Origin: a virus
DNA: 41,887 nucleotides
IMG/VR virus record: IMGVR_UViG_3300044695_006854
Coordinates: 1-41,887 of that record
Reading direction: 5' to 3' (one strand)
The notes beneath the pieces were generated by a model. It did no database searches and was not told the origin of the DNA. It worked only from the letters and a program-made list of their open reading frames with translations. This document shows, piece after piece, positions 30,198 to 38,456 of this stretch (position 1 is the first letter of the stretch; every line of letters starts with the position of its first letter). The position numbers and the translations under genes are program-made.

Positions 30198-30841
30198 TGA
30201 CGCCGAAGCTGGAAGCGGATCGCGGCGAACGCGTGCGCGTCGTGTTGGCGCGGGTCCGGCGATTCCTGGAAACGGAAGAGCCGCCACGGGTCGATCCGGG
30301 GGCGCGGGTGATCGAACGCGGGGCGGGACAGGAGGTGGTCTACGACAAGAAGCCGAGCCTTCCGCAGGCGGCCTTCCGGGTGTTGCTGGTGGATCGAGAT
30401 CGGATCACGATCGCCCCGGGCCGGGTCAACAACGTGGTGCCGGTGGTCTATGATGAGGTGCGGAAAAAAAAGATCCGGCTCGATGGACTGGACGAGGAAG
30501 GCGAGCCGGTCGAGGGCGGGCCGCCGAGGCTGAAGCTGACGCCGCAGGAGGACTCGCGCAGCTACGTGGTGCTGCGGGCGCTGGAGGCGACGAGGGCGTT
30601 GCCGAATCCGGCGGCGGGATTCGTGGACCTCCACGAATACGATCACAAGGAATTCACGAGGCTGTCGCAACGCACGGAGGACGCGCTGAACGCATTCCGC
30701 CTGCGCGTGGTGGCGGTGATCGATTGGAATCGCGGGCAGGTGGTAAGCATCCGGCAGGCGGTGTGGTTCGACCAAGAGCTGATGGATCTGGACCGGCTGC
30801 GGTTCGTGACGACGAAACGAATCAACGGAGTGCTGGCATGA
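30197..30841 (+). CDS. Tail protein, paralogue A
   Basis: 214 aa from ATG 30197. Its C-terminal part (VVAVIDWNRGQVVSIRQAVW, then FDQELMDLDRLRFV) aligns with that of the next gene (LLAVIDYEEDEISDIHQVLW, FDQEIYEIDGVRRF), so the two are tandem paralogues. The frame upstream is open but overlaps the preceding gene. Translationally coupled on both sides. Function unknown; both may form a heteromeric tail ring. Confidence 0.5.
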   Translation: MTPKLEADRGERVRVVLARVRRFLETEEPPRVDPGARVIERGAGQEVVYDKKPSLPQAAFRVLLVDRDRITIAPGRVNNVVPVVYDEVRKKKIRLDGLDEEGEPVEGGPPRLKLTPQEDSRSYVVLRALEATRALPNPAAGFVDLHEYDHKEFTRLSQRTEDALNAFRLRVVAVIDWNRGQVVSIRQAVWFDQELMDLDRLRFVTTKRINGVLA

Positions 30842-31470
30842 CGATCGCGGAACTGCAACCGAAGACGGGGGAATCGACGCGCTCGATGCTGTCGCGATAC
30901 ATTCGATACCTGCGGCGACTGTCGAACCTGACGATCCGGGGAGACTGCAAGGTGATCGCGCGGACGCTGGGGACGGAGGTGGTCTACGATGCGATCCGCG
31001 AGACGCTGGGCGGATCCTTCGCGGTGACGAAAGTCGGGGCGATCGACGTGGTGATCGGCGACGGACTGATCGACGGATTGGTGCCGGCGGCGATCGATGG
31101 GCGGGACGCGGACGGAAAAGTGGCACAGGACCGGCGCGTCTACCGGGTGGAAAATCTGAACGCGCCCGGGTATAACCAGCGGATGTATCTCTACATCGAA
31201 GAACGCCACACGCCGGAAGCGATCGCCGAGAATCCAGACCTGGCACCGGAACGGTTCCGCATTTCCTCGGCGGTGCAAAAGCCGGGGGAGTGGAATGCAC
31301 TGCGAAAACTCCGCATCGAAACGAAGGATCCGGAGCAGCTCGGGATCGTGCGACTGCTGGCGGTCATCGACTACGAGGAGGACGAGATTTCGGACATCCA
31401 CCAAGTGCTGTGGTTCGACCAGGAGATCTACGAAATCGACGGGGTGAGACGATTCCGGAGCGCGTCATGA
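30838..31470 (+). CDS. Tail protein, paralogue B
   Basis: 210 aa from ATG 30838. The N-terminal half differs from paralogue A and includes STRSMLSRYIRYLRRLSNL and VVYDAIRETLGGSF. The C-terminal half shares the VIDY...WFDQEIYEIDGVRRF module. ATGA overlaps on both ends. Function unknown. Confidence 0.5.
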   Translation: MTIAELQPKTGESTRSMLSRYIRYLRRLSNLTIRGDCKVIARTLGTEVVYDAIRETLGGSFAVTKVGAIDVVIGDGLIDGLVPAAIDGRDADGKVAQDRRVYRVENLNAPGYNQRMYLYIEERHTPEAIAENPDLAPERFRISSAVQKPGEWNALRKLRIETKDPEQLGIVRLLAVIDYEEDEISDIHQVLWFDQEIYEIDGVRRFRSAS

Positions 31471-32483
31471 GACCGAAACGAAAACCGCTGGTGGTGCCGC
31501 GCGAGCCATGGAACCGGTTCGTGGGCGGGTTTTTGCGCAACCGCCTGCGTCGGGTGACGGTGCTGGATCCGATCCCGTGGAGGCATCCGTGGTGGACGTC
31601 GCCGACGTGGTGGCAGGAAGGGGAGCAGTGGGTGGCGGCGGTGGTGCCGGGCTGGTGCGAGTCGGACAACGGAGATCCCGAGGTGATCATCGAGACGCTG
31701 CCGGGCTTGGTGGAACTGGCCGGGGGAACCACCGTTCCGCCGGATTCGGAGTGGCCTTACGGACTGACATCGGGACCACGGATCCGGATCCCGAACACGC
31801 TCTGGCGGGCGCTGGGCACGGATGCGGTTGGCTCCAAGGAGGTGCTGCCGCCGGAACTGATCCGGGCGGGGGTGATGCCGCCGCCGCAACTGGTCGAGAC
31901 GGAGGGGGGACTGGCGACGGCTTTCGAGGGCGTGGTCAGGGATCGGGCGATGGCCCGCCTGGCTCGGGCTGTGGAAGTGGTCCTGAAAAAAGGACGTGAA
32001 GTGGTGGTGCTGAGTCCAGACACGGCCGAGGATGGAGCTCCGGAATTGGCTTTGAATTTCGCGACGTTTTACCGAGACGCAGCGATCGAGCTGCGAAGCG
32101 AATGGCCGGAGGGCGGTCCAGTCTCGGAGGAGTGGATGACATTCGACGACGTCGCGATCCTGGCCGACGAAGGAATCGACGAGCTGCGGCTGGCGACGAT
32201 CTACCTGATCTCGGAACCGGGAGCACCGGAGGGCAGCGAGGTGGATGGATCGTGGTCGCCGCTGGTGCGGCACCACGTAAAACGGAACGTCGCCTATGAG
32301 GTGCTGGGACCAGCGGGGCGGGTGCTGGAGCCGCTGCGCTTTCCGTGGCTGGGGCAGACCCTGGCGGGCGGGGCCGGCGCGGAGCTGATCAACCGGCTCG
32401 CGGGTGAGCTGAGAAACCGCGCGGCGGAACTGGATGCGATCCTGGGCCAGTTCAAAACCCGGGGGCGGTTTGTGGAATTCTAA
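31467..32483 (+). CDS. Tail protein, unknown
   Basis: 338 aa from ATG 31467. Trp-rich N-terminal region (PWRHPWWTSPTWWQEGEQWV), a long mixed middle and a final helix (ELINRLAGELRNRAAELDAIL). Coupled to paralogue B. It is followed by a repeat-rich gap rather than another coupled gene, so it ends this sub-operon. Confidence 0.45.
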   Translation: MRPKRKPLVVPREPWNRFVGGFLRNRLRRVTVLDPIPWRHPWWTSPTWWQEGEQWVAAVVPGWCESDNGDPEVIIETLPGLVELAGGTTVPPDSEWPYGLTSGPRIRIPNTLWRALGTDAVGSKEVLPPELIRAGVMPPPQLVETEGGLATAFEGVVRDRAMARLARAVEVVLKKGREVVVLSPDTAEDGAPELALNFATFYRDAAIELRSEWPEGGPVSEEWMTFDDVAILADEGIDELRLATIYLISEPGAPEGSEVDGSWSPLVRHHVKRNVAYEVLGPAGRVLEPLRFPWLGQTLAGGAGAELINRLAGELRNRAAELDAILGQFKTRGRFVEF

Positions 32484-32484
32484 G

Positions 32485-32518
32485 GGGAGACAAAATCATG
32501 GGGGGTGGAATCATGGGG
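32485..32518 (+). repeat. GACAAAATCATG element, copy 7
   Basis: Plus-orientation copy that can pair with the inverted copy at 32553-32583. Confidence 0.8.
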
Positions 32519-32552
32519 AAAAGGGTGGCGGGGGCTGCGGGTTTTTTCCTGA

Positions 32553-32583
32553 CATGATTTTACCCGCCATGATTCTGTCTCCC
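32553..32583 (-). repeat. GACAAAATCATG element, copy 8 (inverted)
   Basis: Reads gggagacagaatcatgg on the minus strand; 27 of 31 positions match copy 7, giving an imperfect hairpin with a 34-nt loop. Confidence 0.8.
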
Positions 32584-32587
32584 GGTC

Positions 32588-32606
32588 TTGACAAGGGCGG
32601 GCGGAC
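32588..32606 (+). promoter_or_regulatory. TTGAC start-proximal element
   Basis: TTGAC directly after the inverted repeat pair; 14-nt spacer to ATG 32607. Confidence 0.55.
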
Positions 32607-33284
32607 ATGGCGACGCACATCAATGTCCTGACCACCTACGGCGTGACGATTCCCACGGGATCGGAAGCGGAAAGCGCAACGCGCACGAAGACGGTGGAGA
32701 TCAACGAACTGCTTTCGGACGGATCGGGCGAGGTGGTGAAGGCGGCACCCGTGAACATGCAGAACCACGAGATCCAGGTGGACGGCGATGGGCCGTTTTC
32801 CCTGGCGCTGACGGCGGCGACGATCGCGACGGTCTCGACGGTGACGATCACGTCCGTGGAAATTTCGGAGGCGCCGAATCAACGGTGCCGCTTCTCGGTG
32901 CGGGCCGCGGCGGTGGCTTCGTTCTCGGATCCGGGCACGGCGGAGGCGAGCGTGGGTGCGGAGCCGACGGTGACGGATCTGGAGATCACGAGCGTGACCT
33001 ACTCGGTCGCGGAATCGGTGCGCCGGACGGCGACGCTGGAAGACAAGGTGCTGGTGGGCACGGACGGGACGCCGGCCTTCCGCGCGACGTGCACGGAGCG
33101 GCTGACCTTCGACATCGCGGGCCGCGGGGATCTGCCGGCCGGGCCTGCGCTGGGCACGGGAGGGGCGGAGTTTTTCGGCGCGGCCACGGGCGTGACGGTG
33201 GTCGGCACGCTGCGCGAAAGCGAGCGGCGCGCGGACTGGAATGGGTGGGGCGTGGCGGGGACGAACTATCCGCACGCATCTTGA
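32607..33284 (+). CDS. Tail tube-like structural protein
   Basis: 225 aa, almost entirely beta in pattern, with regular Thr/Val strands (TAATIATVSTVTITSVEISE, DLEITSVTYSVAES). Its size suits a tail tube or major tail subunit, and it is a stand-alone transcription/translation unit with its own TTGAC element. The call is by composition and place; no diagnostic motif was found. The last codons form one arm of a hairpin. Confidence 0.45.
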   Translation: MATHINVLTTYGVTIPTGSEAESATRTKTVEINELLSDGSGEVVKAAPVNMQNHEIQVDGDGPFSLALTAATIATVSTVTITSVEISEAPNQRCRFSVRAAAVASFSDPGTAEASVGAEPTVTDLEITSVTYSVAESVRRTATLEDKVLVGTDGTPAFRATCTERLTFDIAGRGDLPAGPALGTGGAEFFGAATGVTVVGTLRESERRADWNGWGVAGTNYPHAS

Positions 33285-33293
33285 TGCGTGCGG
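33270..33293 (+). terminator. Hairpin at the end of the tail-tube-like gene
   Basis: CCGCACGCATC pairs perfectly with GATGCGTGCGG across two bases, spanning the stop codon; only a weak T-run follows. Confidence 0.5.
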
Positions 33294-33301
33294 GAGCGGT
33301 T

Positions 33302-33366
33302 TAGCGGGTAGCCGTTTGGCTGTTTAGCCAGAAGCTAAAAAGCCAAATAGCTAAAAGCTAAAAAGC
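33302..33366 (+). repeat. AGCTAAAAAGC word repeat
   Basis: AT-rich run of 'tagc/agctaaa' words (about 33302-33366) in a GC-rich genome, between genes. No ORF. Confidence 0.6.
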
Positions 33367-33421
33367 TGATGAAATGACGTGGACGGGATGAGGGGGTGAG
33401 GTGATTTTTTCGCAAGGGGAG

Positions 33422-33904
33422 ATGATTGGGACGGGGATCCAAAGTCTGGTTTTCGAGGAGCCGCTCGGGGTGGTGGTGCCGACGTGTTTGGACACGGTGG
33501 CGTCGGCCTGCTGGGTGGGCTTTCGATTGCTCCGCCGGCCGACACCGAATCTGGAGAACGTGGTGATCGGGTGCCGGCGGCTGCCGCAGTTCAAGGACGC
33601 GAAACGCGGGAACCTGCGCCGGGAGATCCGGTGGCATTTCCACCATCGGGAGGTCGAGGCCTTCGGGGCGCGGATGAATGTGCTGGCGTGGCGGATTCGA
33701 TGGGAGGAAGACTCGGCTCTGCGCCGGACGGTGATGGATCACCCGGCGTTTGCGAAATGGCACACGGGGCTGCTGGAGAGTTTTCGCGCGCAGCCTCTGG
33801 TGGCGCTGGCACAGGAAGGGCCGCGGCAGTGCTACGGGGCCTTCCGCGGGGATGCGGACACGCTGAAGGCGATGCACGGGTTTATGGAAGAGGGGGGCAT
33901 TTGA
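33422..33904 (+). CDS. Tail-region protein, unknown
   Basis: 160 aa from ATG 33422, which has AAGGGGAG just upstream; GTG 33401 is an in-frame alternative adding seven residues. Mixed alpha/beta with a His-rich patch (IRWHFHHREVEAFGARMNV). It is in the place of tail-assembly chaperone genes but shows no slippery sequence. Confidence 0.45.
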   Translation: MIGTGIQSLVFEEPLGVVVPTCLDTVASACWVGFRLLRRPTPNLENVVIGCRRLPQFKDAKRGNLRREIRWHFHHREVEAFGARMNVLAWRIRWEEDSALRRTVMDHPAFAKWHTGLLESFRAQPLVALAQEGPRQCYGAFRGDADTLKAMHGFMEEGGI

Positions 33905-33912
33905 GACAAAAA

Positions 33913-34281
33913 ATGAGCTTTGAAATCACAACGGACGAGCGCGGCATTGCTCCACTTTTGATGTGCTGGGAGTGCAATTCTCCGATCATGGATCTCAAAA
34001 TGGGAACTGTGATGTGGTTGCCGATTCAAGTGATCGGCACTGATGAAGACAGTGGCGATGATTTGGGATGCACTTCTCCGATCGCCACGTTTCTCCATAA
34101 AGGGAAGTGCTCCCAAAAGCATGATGCGATTCATCGGTCGGTAGGTAACTACCTTCATTGCATGGAAATCGGTCAGTTTTTTGAGGCGTGGTTTCAGGGA
34201 TCTCAATTTCCGACGTATGATCGCGATCAAGCCAGGCGGACTTTGCAAATGTTGCGGGACTTGGAGGATCTCGAAGAGTAA
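33913..34281 (+). CDS. Low-GC accessory (moron) protein, unknown
   Basis: 122 aa from ATG 33913. It has a possible metal site (MCWECNSPI, later CSQKHDAIH and NYLHCME). Base composition is visibly lower in GC than that of every neighbour, with A/T-ending codons, which suggests recent acquisition. It sits between two tail genes with short gaps. Function unknown; a lysogenic-conversion or defence role is possible. Confidence 0.5.
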   Translation: MSFEITTDERGIAPLLMCWECNSPIMDLKMGTVMWLPIQVIGTDEDSGDDLGCTSPIATFLHKGKCSQKHDAIHRSVGNYLHCMEIGQFFEAWFQGSQFPTYDRDQARRTLQMLRDLEDLEE

Positions 34282-34284
34282 CAG

Positions 34285-34989
34285 ATGAACGAGGACAGGA
34301 ACGAGATGATGGCGGCGGCTTGGGAGGCCGTGAAGCAATTTCACCTGGCGATGTCTTGGTTCGACGAGGCGCGCGAGATTCTGGGGAAGGCGGCGCGGCC
34401 GCTGTCGCTGGGGTCGCGGCATGCGATGGACCTGATGGGGCTGCGACTGCTGCAGCGGGATCCGGAGTATGGGAGCGAGACGGAAGAGCTGGGGGAGCTC
34501 TACGCCTACGCGTGGCTGCACACGGCGCCGCTGGCGGATGTGTGCCACGGTCTGCGCGATGGGGCGTGGCGGGCGGCGCTGAATGTGCCGGAGCTGACGG
34601 AGGCGGATCGGCGCGAGATCCTGGGCCCGTGGCGCGAGACGAGGCTGGAGCTGGCGGCGACTGTGGCGGCGGTGGAATACACGGTGATGCGAAAACCGCG
34701 GACCACCTCGGCGAAAGAGTCGGCTCCGAAGACGCCGGACTGGGTCATCGATCCGCTGGTGATCGCCTACCGCCTGCGGCTGCTGATGCGGGACACGGGG
34801 GCGTCACGGATGGAGGCCCTGTGGGAATGGCCCTACGCGCAGGCCATGCAGATCTGCCTGGCCGCGCAACGGTGGGAGGACCAGTGGACGGTGCCGAAGG
34901 GGGAACGGGCGAAGGAGGAGAGCTTCGAGGGGTTTGAGATGGGGGAGGGGGAGGATATCATAGAGGGCACGGAAGGACACGAGATGTGA
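34285..34989 (+). CDS. Tail-region helical protein, unknown
   Basis: 234 aa, mostly helical (EMMAAAWEAVKQFHLAMSWF, LGSRHAMDLMGLRLLQRD, VIDPLVIAYRLRLLMRDTG), with an acidic C-terminal tail (GEGEDIIEGTEGHEM). This style fits a tail chaperone or assembly factor before the large tail proteins; no family confirmed. Confidence 0.4.
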   Translation: MNEDRNEMMAAAWEAVKQFHLAMSWFDEAREILGKAARPLSLGSRHAMDLMGLRLLQRDPEYGSETEELGELYAYAWLHTAPLADVCHGLRDGAWRAALNVPELTEADRREILGPWRETRLELAATVAAVEYTVMRKPRTTSAKESAPKTPDWVIDPLVIAYRLRLLMRDTGASRMEALWEWPYAQAMQICLAAQRWEDQWTVPKGERAKEESFEGFEMGEGEDIIEGTEGHEM

Positions 34990-34999
34990 CCCCTGACCC

Positions 35000-35018
35000 T
35001 TGACACGCGCGCGAGCGC
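35000..35018 (+). promoter_or_regulatory. TTGAC start-proximal element (large tail protein)
   Basis: TTGACACGCGC followed by 14 nt and the GTG start at 35019. Confidence 0.5.
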
Positions 35019-37685
35019 GTGAACGCCCGCGTCTACCTCAACACCTCGTCCTACGCCTGGAGCGAACGAATCGACGGGGGGAATTTCACCCCGCCGTCGA
35101 TCCGGGCGTATTCGGATCTGATCCTGCGATTCCGCCTGGCGAAGGAGATCGAGGGCACGCAGGTGCCGGACCCGCGCGAGGTGACGGCGGTGTCGGCCCG
35201 GATCGGATTCCAAGAGGACGCGCCGACGGAGGGCACCTACACGCTGACGCTGACGGTGGGCGCGAACTCGCGCACGACGGCGGCGATCGCCTACAACGCG
35301 ACGGCGGCGGAGCTGAAGGCGGCGCTCGACCTGGCGACGGACGGCACGACGCTGGACGCGCTGGCGCCGTGCACGGTGTCGCTGACGAATGGCGATTACC
35401 GGATCCGCTTCGCCGATGCGACTGCGGTGGTGGACATCGAGGCGGCGTCGAATCTGCTGTGGCCGCTCTCGTTCGTCGATGCGGACCGCTTCGCCTACAA
35501 CGGCGGATGGGCGACGACGCTGACGCTGCGCCAGGCGCCGGTGGCGGAGACGGTGGTGGTGGAGGAGACGGTGGCTCCGGAGCCGACGATCGAGCTGATC
35601 CAGGCGGGGAGCACGACGGACGGCGTGATGATCAACGAGGTGCAGAAGATCCTGCTCTCGCCGAGCTACGCGGGCGGCACCTTCAAGGTGGTGCGCAGCG
35701 GCAACAAGTCGGACGTGCTGGCGGGCTTCCCGGCGGAGGACGATCTGCAGGAGGCGCTCGACGGCCTGATGGAGGAGGGGGAGGAAATCTTCCTGGTGCC
35801 GGTGGAGGACGGCTACCTGATCGAATTCCGCGGCGAGGCGGCGGGCACGGCGCAGGATCTGATGACGGTGGAGGAATTCACTCCGCCGCCGGTGGAGTAT
35901 CTCGTCTTTCTCACCACGAAGACGGCGGCAATGCGGGCGCTGATGCGCGGCGCGGACAACACGAGCGACGACATCGAGGTGCCGCTGGATCTGGTGGTGA
36001 CGGTGACGGACGCGGACGCCCCGGGGGGATCGCAGGATCTGAACTTCCCGCTGCCGCTGACGTTCACCCGGCCGGTCTCGGATGACGAGCGGAACGTGTC
36101 GGCGGCGCTGGACTACACCCAGCCGCTCGGGCGGACCTCGAACATCAAGTTTTCGACGAACTCGCTGCTGGTGGGGAACCGGGCAATGCGCTTCACGATC
36201 GGCGACGGATCGGCGACGTCCTTCGTCCTGAACCACAACCTGGGCAGCCTGTCGGCGGCCTTCACGGTGAATGCCTCGACGGATGTCTGCACCTCGGCAG
36301 GACACAACCTGCACAACGGCGACCCGGTGACGCTCTCCTCGACGACGACGCTGCCGGCGGGCCTGAGCACGGGCACGACCTACTACGTGATCAACGCGGC
36401 GACGGACACCTTCAAGCTGTCCGCGACGCCGAACGGATCGGCCGTGAACATCACGGGCACGGGGACGGGGACGCATTCCTTCCTGGTGGCGGATGGGACG
36501 ACGGACGCGGTCTTCGTGGAGGTGTGGGAAAAGGCGGGCGGCGCGACGCGGATCTCGCCGGAGGACTACACGGTGACGCGGACGAGCGCGAAAGCGGTGA
36601 CGGTGTCGGGATTCGCGAGCACACCGACCTCGAATCAATACGAGGTGATCGTGCAGACGGCGGGACGCCCGGCCACCTATCAAAGCCACACGCATCCGAT
36701 CGCGGAGGTGCTGCTGCTGCAGGACGAGCTGGACGCGATCAAGGCGCGCCTCGCTGCGCTCGAGGCCAACACGCCCTCGAATCCGCCGGTCGGATCGGTC
36801 TCGTCGGGGGCGTCGATCTCGCGACCGCTGGGCAATGTCTGGCGCGTGCCGCGCGCGCGGCAGATCACCGAGAAGCCGGGCTCGCTGCTGGAGTGGCGGG
36901 TCGCGGGCGAGGAGCTGGGCGAGGAGCCGCGGCGGCCGATCCGCCTGCTGCCGGCCGTCCACGACGCGAGCACGGAGAGCCTGCCGAGTCCGTTGCCGGC
37001 CCCGGGCGACACCTACAAGGGGCGGGTCTTTTCAGTCTCGACGACGCGGACGGACTTCCCGGGCGGCGGTCTCAAGAGCGGCGACTTCGCAGCCTGCGAC
37101 GGTCGCGAGTGGTATCAGGTGACGCGGCAAGGGACGACCTCGAGCTATCACCCGACGCCTTTCGAGATGGTGCTGTTCCGCACGGCGATCAACGAAGGCG
37201 AATTCCCGAACGCATCGAAGCTGGAGCTGATGCTGGGATTCGAGGCGGTCGTTTTCATGTTGGAAAAAAAGGTGCGCGAAAGGCTCTCGGCTTGCCACTG
37301 GACGCTGCTGATCGAGAGCGGCACGCTGACGGCGGAGACCACGCCGGGCACGCCGGGCGCGAACCTGGGCGCGGCCTTCGGCTCGCCGGTGGTGCTCGCC
37401 GAGCAGCGCATCACCCTGACGGAGATCCCGAGCGCGCACCGCTTCGGGGTCGTGATCAATCGCGCGGCGAACGGCACACTGAGCGCGGACAAGGTGCTCT
37501 ACACGAAACAGTCCGCGACGACGGCACCGAGCGCGGTGCCGATGGCCTTGCGCGCACGGCTGGTGCGCTTCGACACGGAAAACGATCCGACGGACGCCCG
37601 CGGCGTGGTCGCGGTGCGGGGCCTCGACGTGGGCCTCGACGGGCAACCGGACTCTACCCTGGGAATGGTCAAGATCCTCAACTGA
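35019..37685 (+). CDS. Large tail/tip protein
   Basis: 888 aa from GTG 35019, the largest gene. The first ~350 residues are repetitive beta modules rich in Thr/Ala/Glu. Near 425-490 is a phage-type domain AGHNLHNGDPVTLSS, TYYVINAATDTFKLS and TGTGTHSF. At about 565-585 is a short coiled coil (EVLLLQDELDAIKARLAAL). The C-terminal third is mixed and Gly-rich. The modular beta architecture and location before the Ig-like fibre genes suggest a tail tip or fibre base. Confidence 0.6.
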   Translation: MNARVYLNTSSYAWSERIDGGNFTPPSIRAYSDLILRFRLAKEIEGTQVPDPREVTAVSARIGFQEDAPTEGTYTLTLTVGANSRTTAAIAYNATAAELKAALDLATDGTTLDALAPCTVSLTNGDYRIRFADATAVVDIEAASNLLWPLSFVDADRFAYNGGWATTLTLRQAPVAETVVVEETVAPEPTIELIQAGSTTDGVMINEVQKILLSPSYAGGTFKVVRSGNKSDVLAGFPAEDDLQEALDGLMEEGEEIFLVPVEDGYLIEFRGEAAGTAQDLMTVEEFTPPPVEYLVFLTTKTAAMRALMRGADNTSDDIEVPLDLVVTVTDADAPGGSQDLNFPLPLTFTRPVSDDERNVSAALDYTQPLGRTSNIKFSTNSLLVGNRAMRFTIGDGSATSFVLNHNLGSLSAAFTVNASTDVCTSAGHNLHNGDPVTLSSTTTLPAGLSTGTTYYVINAATDTFKLSATPNGSAVNITGTGTGTHSFLVADGTTDAVFVEVWEKAGGATRISPEDYTVTRTSAKAVTVSGFASTPTSNQYEVIVQTAGRPATYQSHTHPIAEVLLLQDELDAIKARLAALEANTPSNPPVGSVSSGASISRPLGNVWRVPRARQITEKPGSLLEWRVAGEELGEEPRRPIRLLPAVHDASTESLPSPLPAPGDTYKGRVFSVSTTRTDFPGGGLKSGDFAACDGREWYQVTRQGTTSSYHPTPFEMVLFRTAINEGEFPNASKLELMLGFEAVVFMLEKKVRERLSACHWTLLIESGTLTAETTPGTPGANLGAAFGSPVVLAEQRITLTEIPSAHRFGVVINRAANGTLSADKVLYTKQSATTAPSAVPMALRARLVRFDTENDPTDARGVVAVRGLDVGLDGQPDSTLGMVKILN

Positions 37686-37688
37686 GCC

Positions 37689-38417
37689 ATGGCCGTGCCC
37701 GTCATCTCTCCGCCTGGCTCGCCGCGGTCGATCGCGGTCGGGGTCGCGATCGCTCCACTGGTCCTTTCGGCGACGGGATCCCCGGGAGTCTGGACGGCCT
37801 CGCCGCTGCCGGCCGGGCTGACGCTGGACGCGGCCACGGGCACGATCACCGGCACGCCGACGACGGCGGGGGTGACGACCACGTCGATCACCGCGAGCAA
37901 CAATGACGGCACGAGCGCGGCCGTCTCGGTGACCTGGACGACCTCGACGGCCCCGGCGGGCGCGGGTCTCTGGAGCGACCTCGAGATCGACGTAGAGCAC
38001 GGCACCCGCATCGTGACGGTGCCGGGCCTGCCACCGCTGCCGGCGGGGGAGATTTTTTCCATCTCGCGCGGGGACGTGATCGACCTGCTCATCGGCCTGC
38101 GGAAGTATGGCGTGCTGCAGGATCTGGGATCGAGCGTCGGGGTGCGGATCGCGGTGAAGGAGTTTGAGAGCGAGGCGGTGATCGAGCTGGCCGGAGGCAC
38201 GGCGACGCGCGTGCAGACTGGCAGCCTTGCGGACACGACCCGCTACCGCATCCGCCTCGTGATTACGCCCGCCAAGTGGGCCCTGCTCGCGGATTACGAG
38301 GGCGATGCCATGACGGCGGCGAGCCTGCCGACGCAGATCGAGCTGTATGTGGGATCGACGCGGATTTGCTCGGACACGTTTCTCGTCGAGGTGATCCAGG
38401 ATGCGGTGCCGGATTGA
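37689..38417 (+). CDS. Ig-like (He_PIG) tail fibre protein, paralogue 1
   Basis: 242 aa. Residues about 1-85 are a putative Ig domain of the He_PIG type: LPAGLTLDAATGTITGTPT, TAGVTTTSITASNNDGTSAA. A C-terminal domain follows (DLEIDVEHGTRIVT, VIDLLIGLRKYGVLQDLGSS, LLADYEGDAM). The next gene starts with the same two domains. Likely a fibre or adhesin subunit; Ig-like domains in phages often bind surface carbohydrates. Confidence 0.65.
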   Translation: MAVPVISPPGSPRSIAVGVAIAPLVLSATGSPGVWTASPLPAGLTLDAATGTITGTPTTAGVTTTSITASNNDGTSAAVSVTWTTSTAPAGAGLWSDLEIDVEHGTRIVTVPGLPPLPAGEIFSISRGDVIDLLIGLRKYGVLQDLGSSVGVRIAVKEFESEAVIELAGGTATRVQTGSLADTTRYRIRLVITPAKWALLADYEGDAMTAASLPTQIELYVGSTRICSDTFLVEVIQDAVPD

Positions 38418-38456
38418 GCCTCACACAAAGCCACGAAGCCACAAAGGTAAACCAGC
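38418..38456 (+). repeat. CACAAAGCCACGAAGCCAC word repeat
   Basis: Short run of 'aaagccac' words between the two Ig-like genes; non-coding. Confidence 0.5.
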
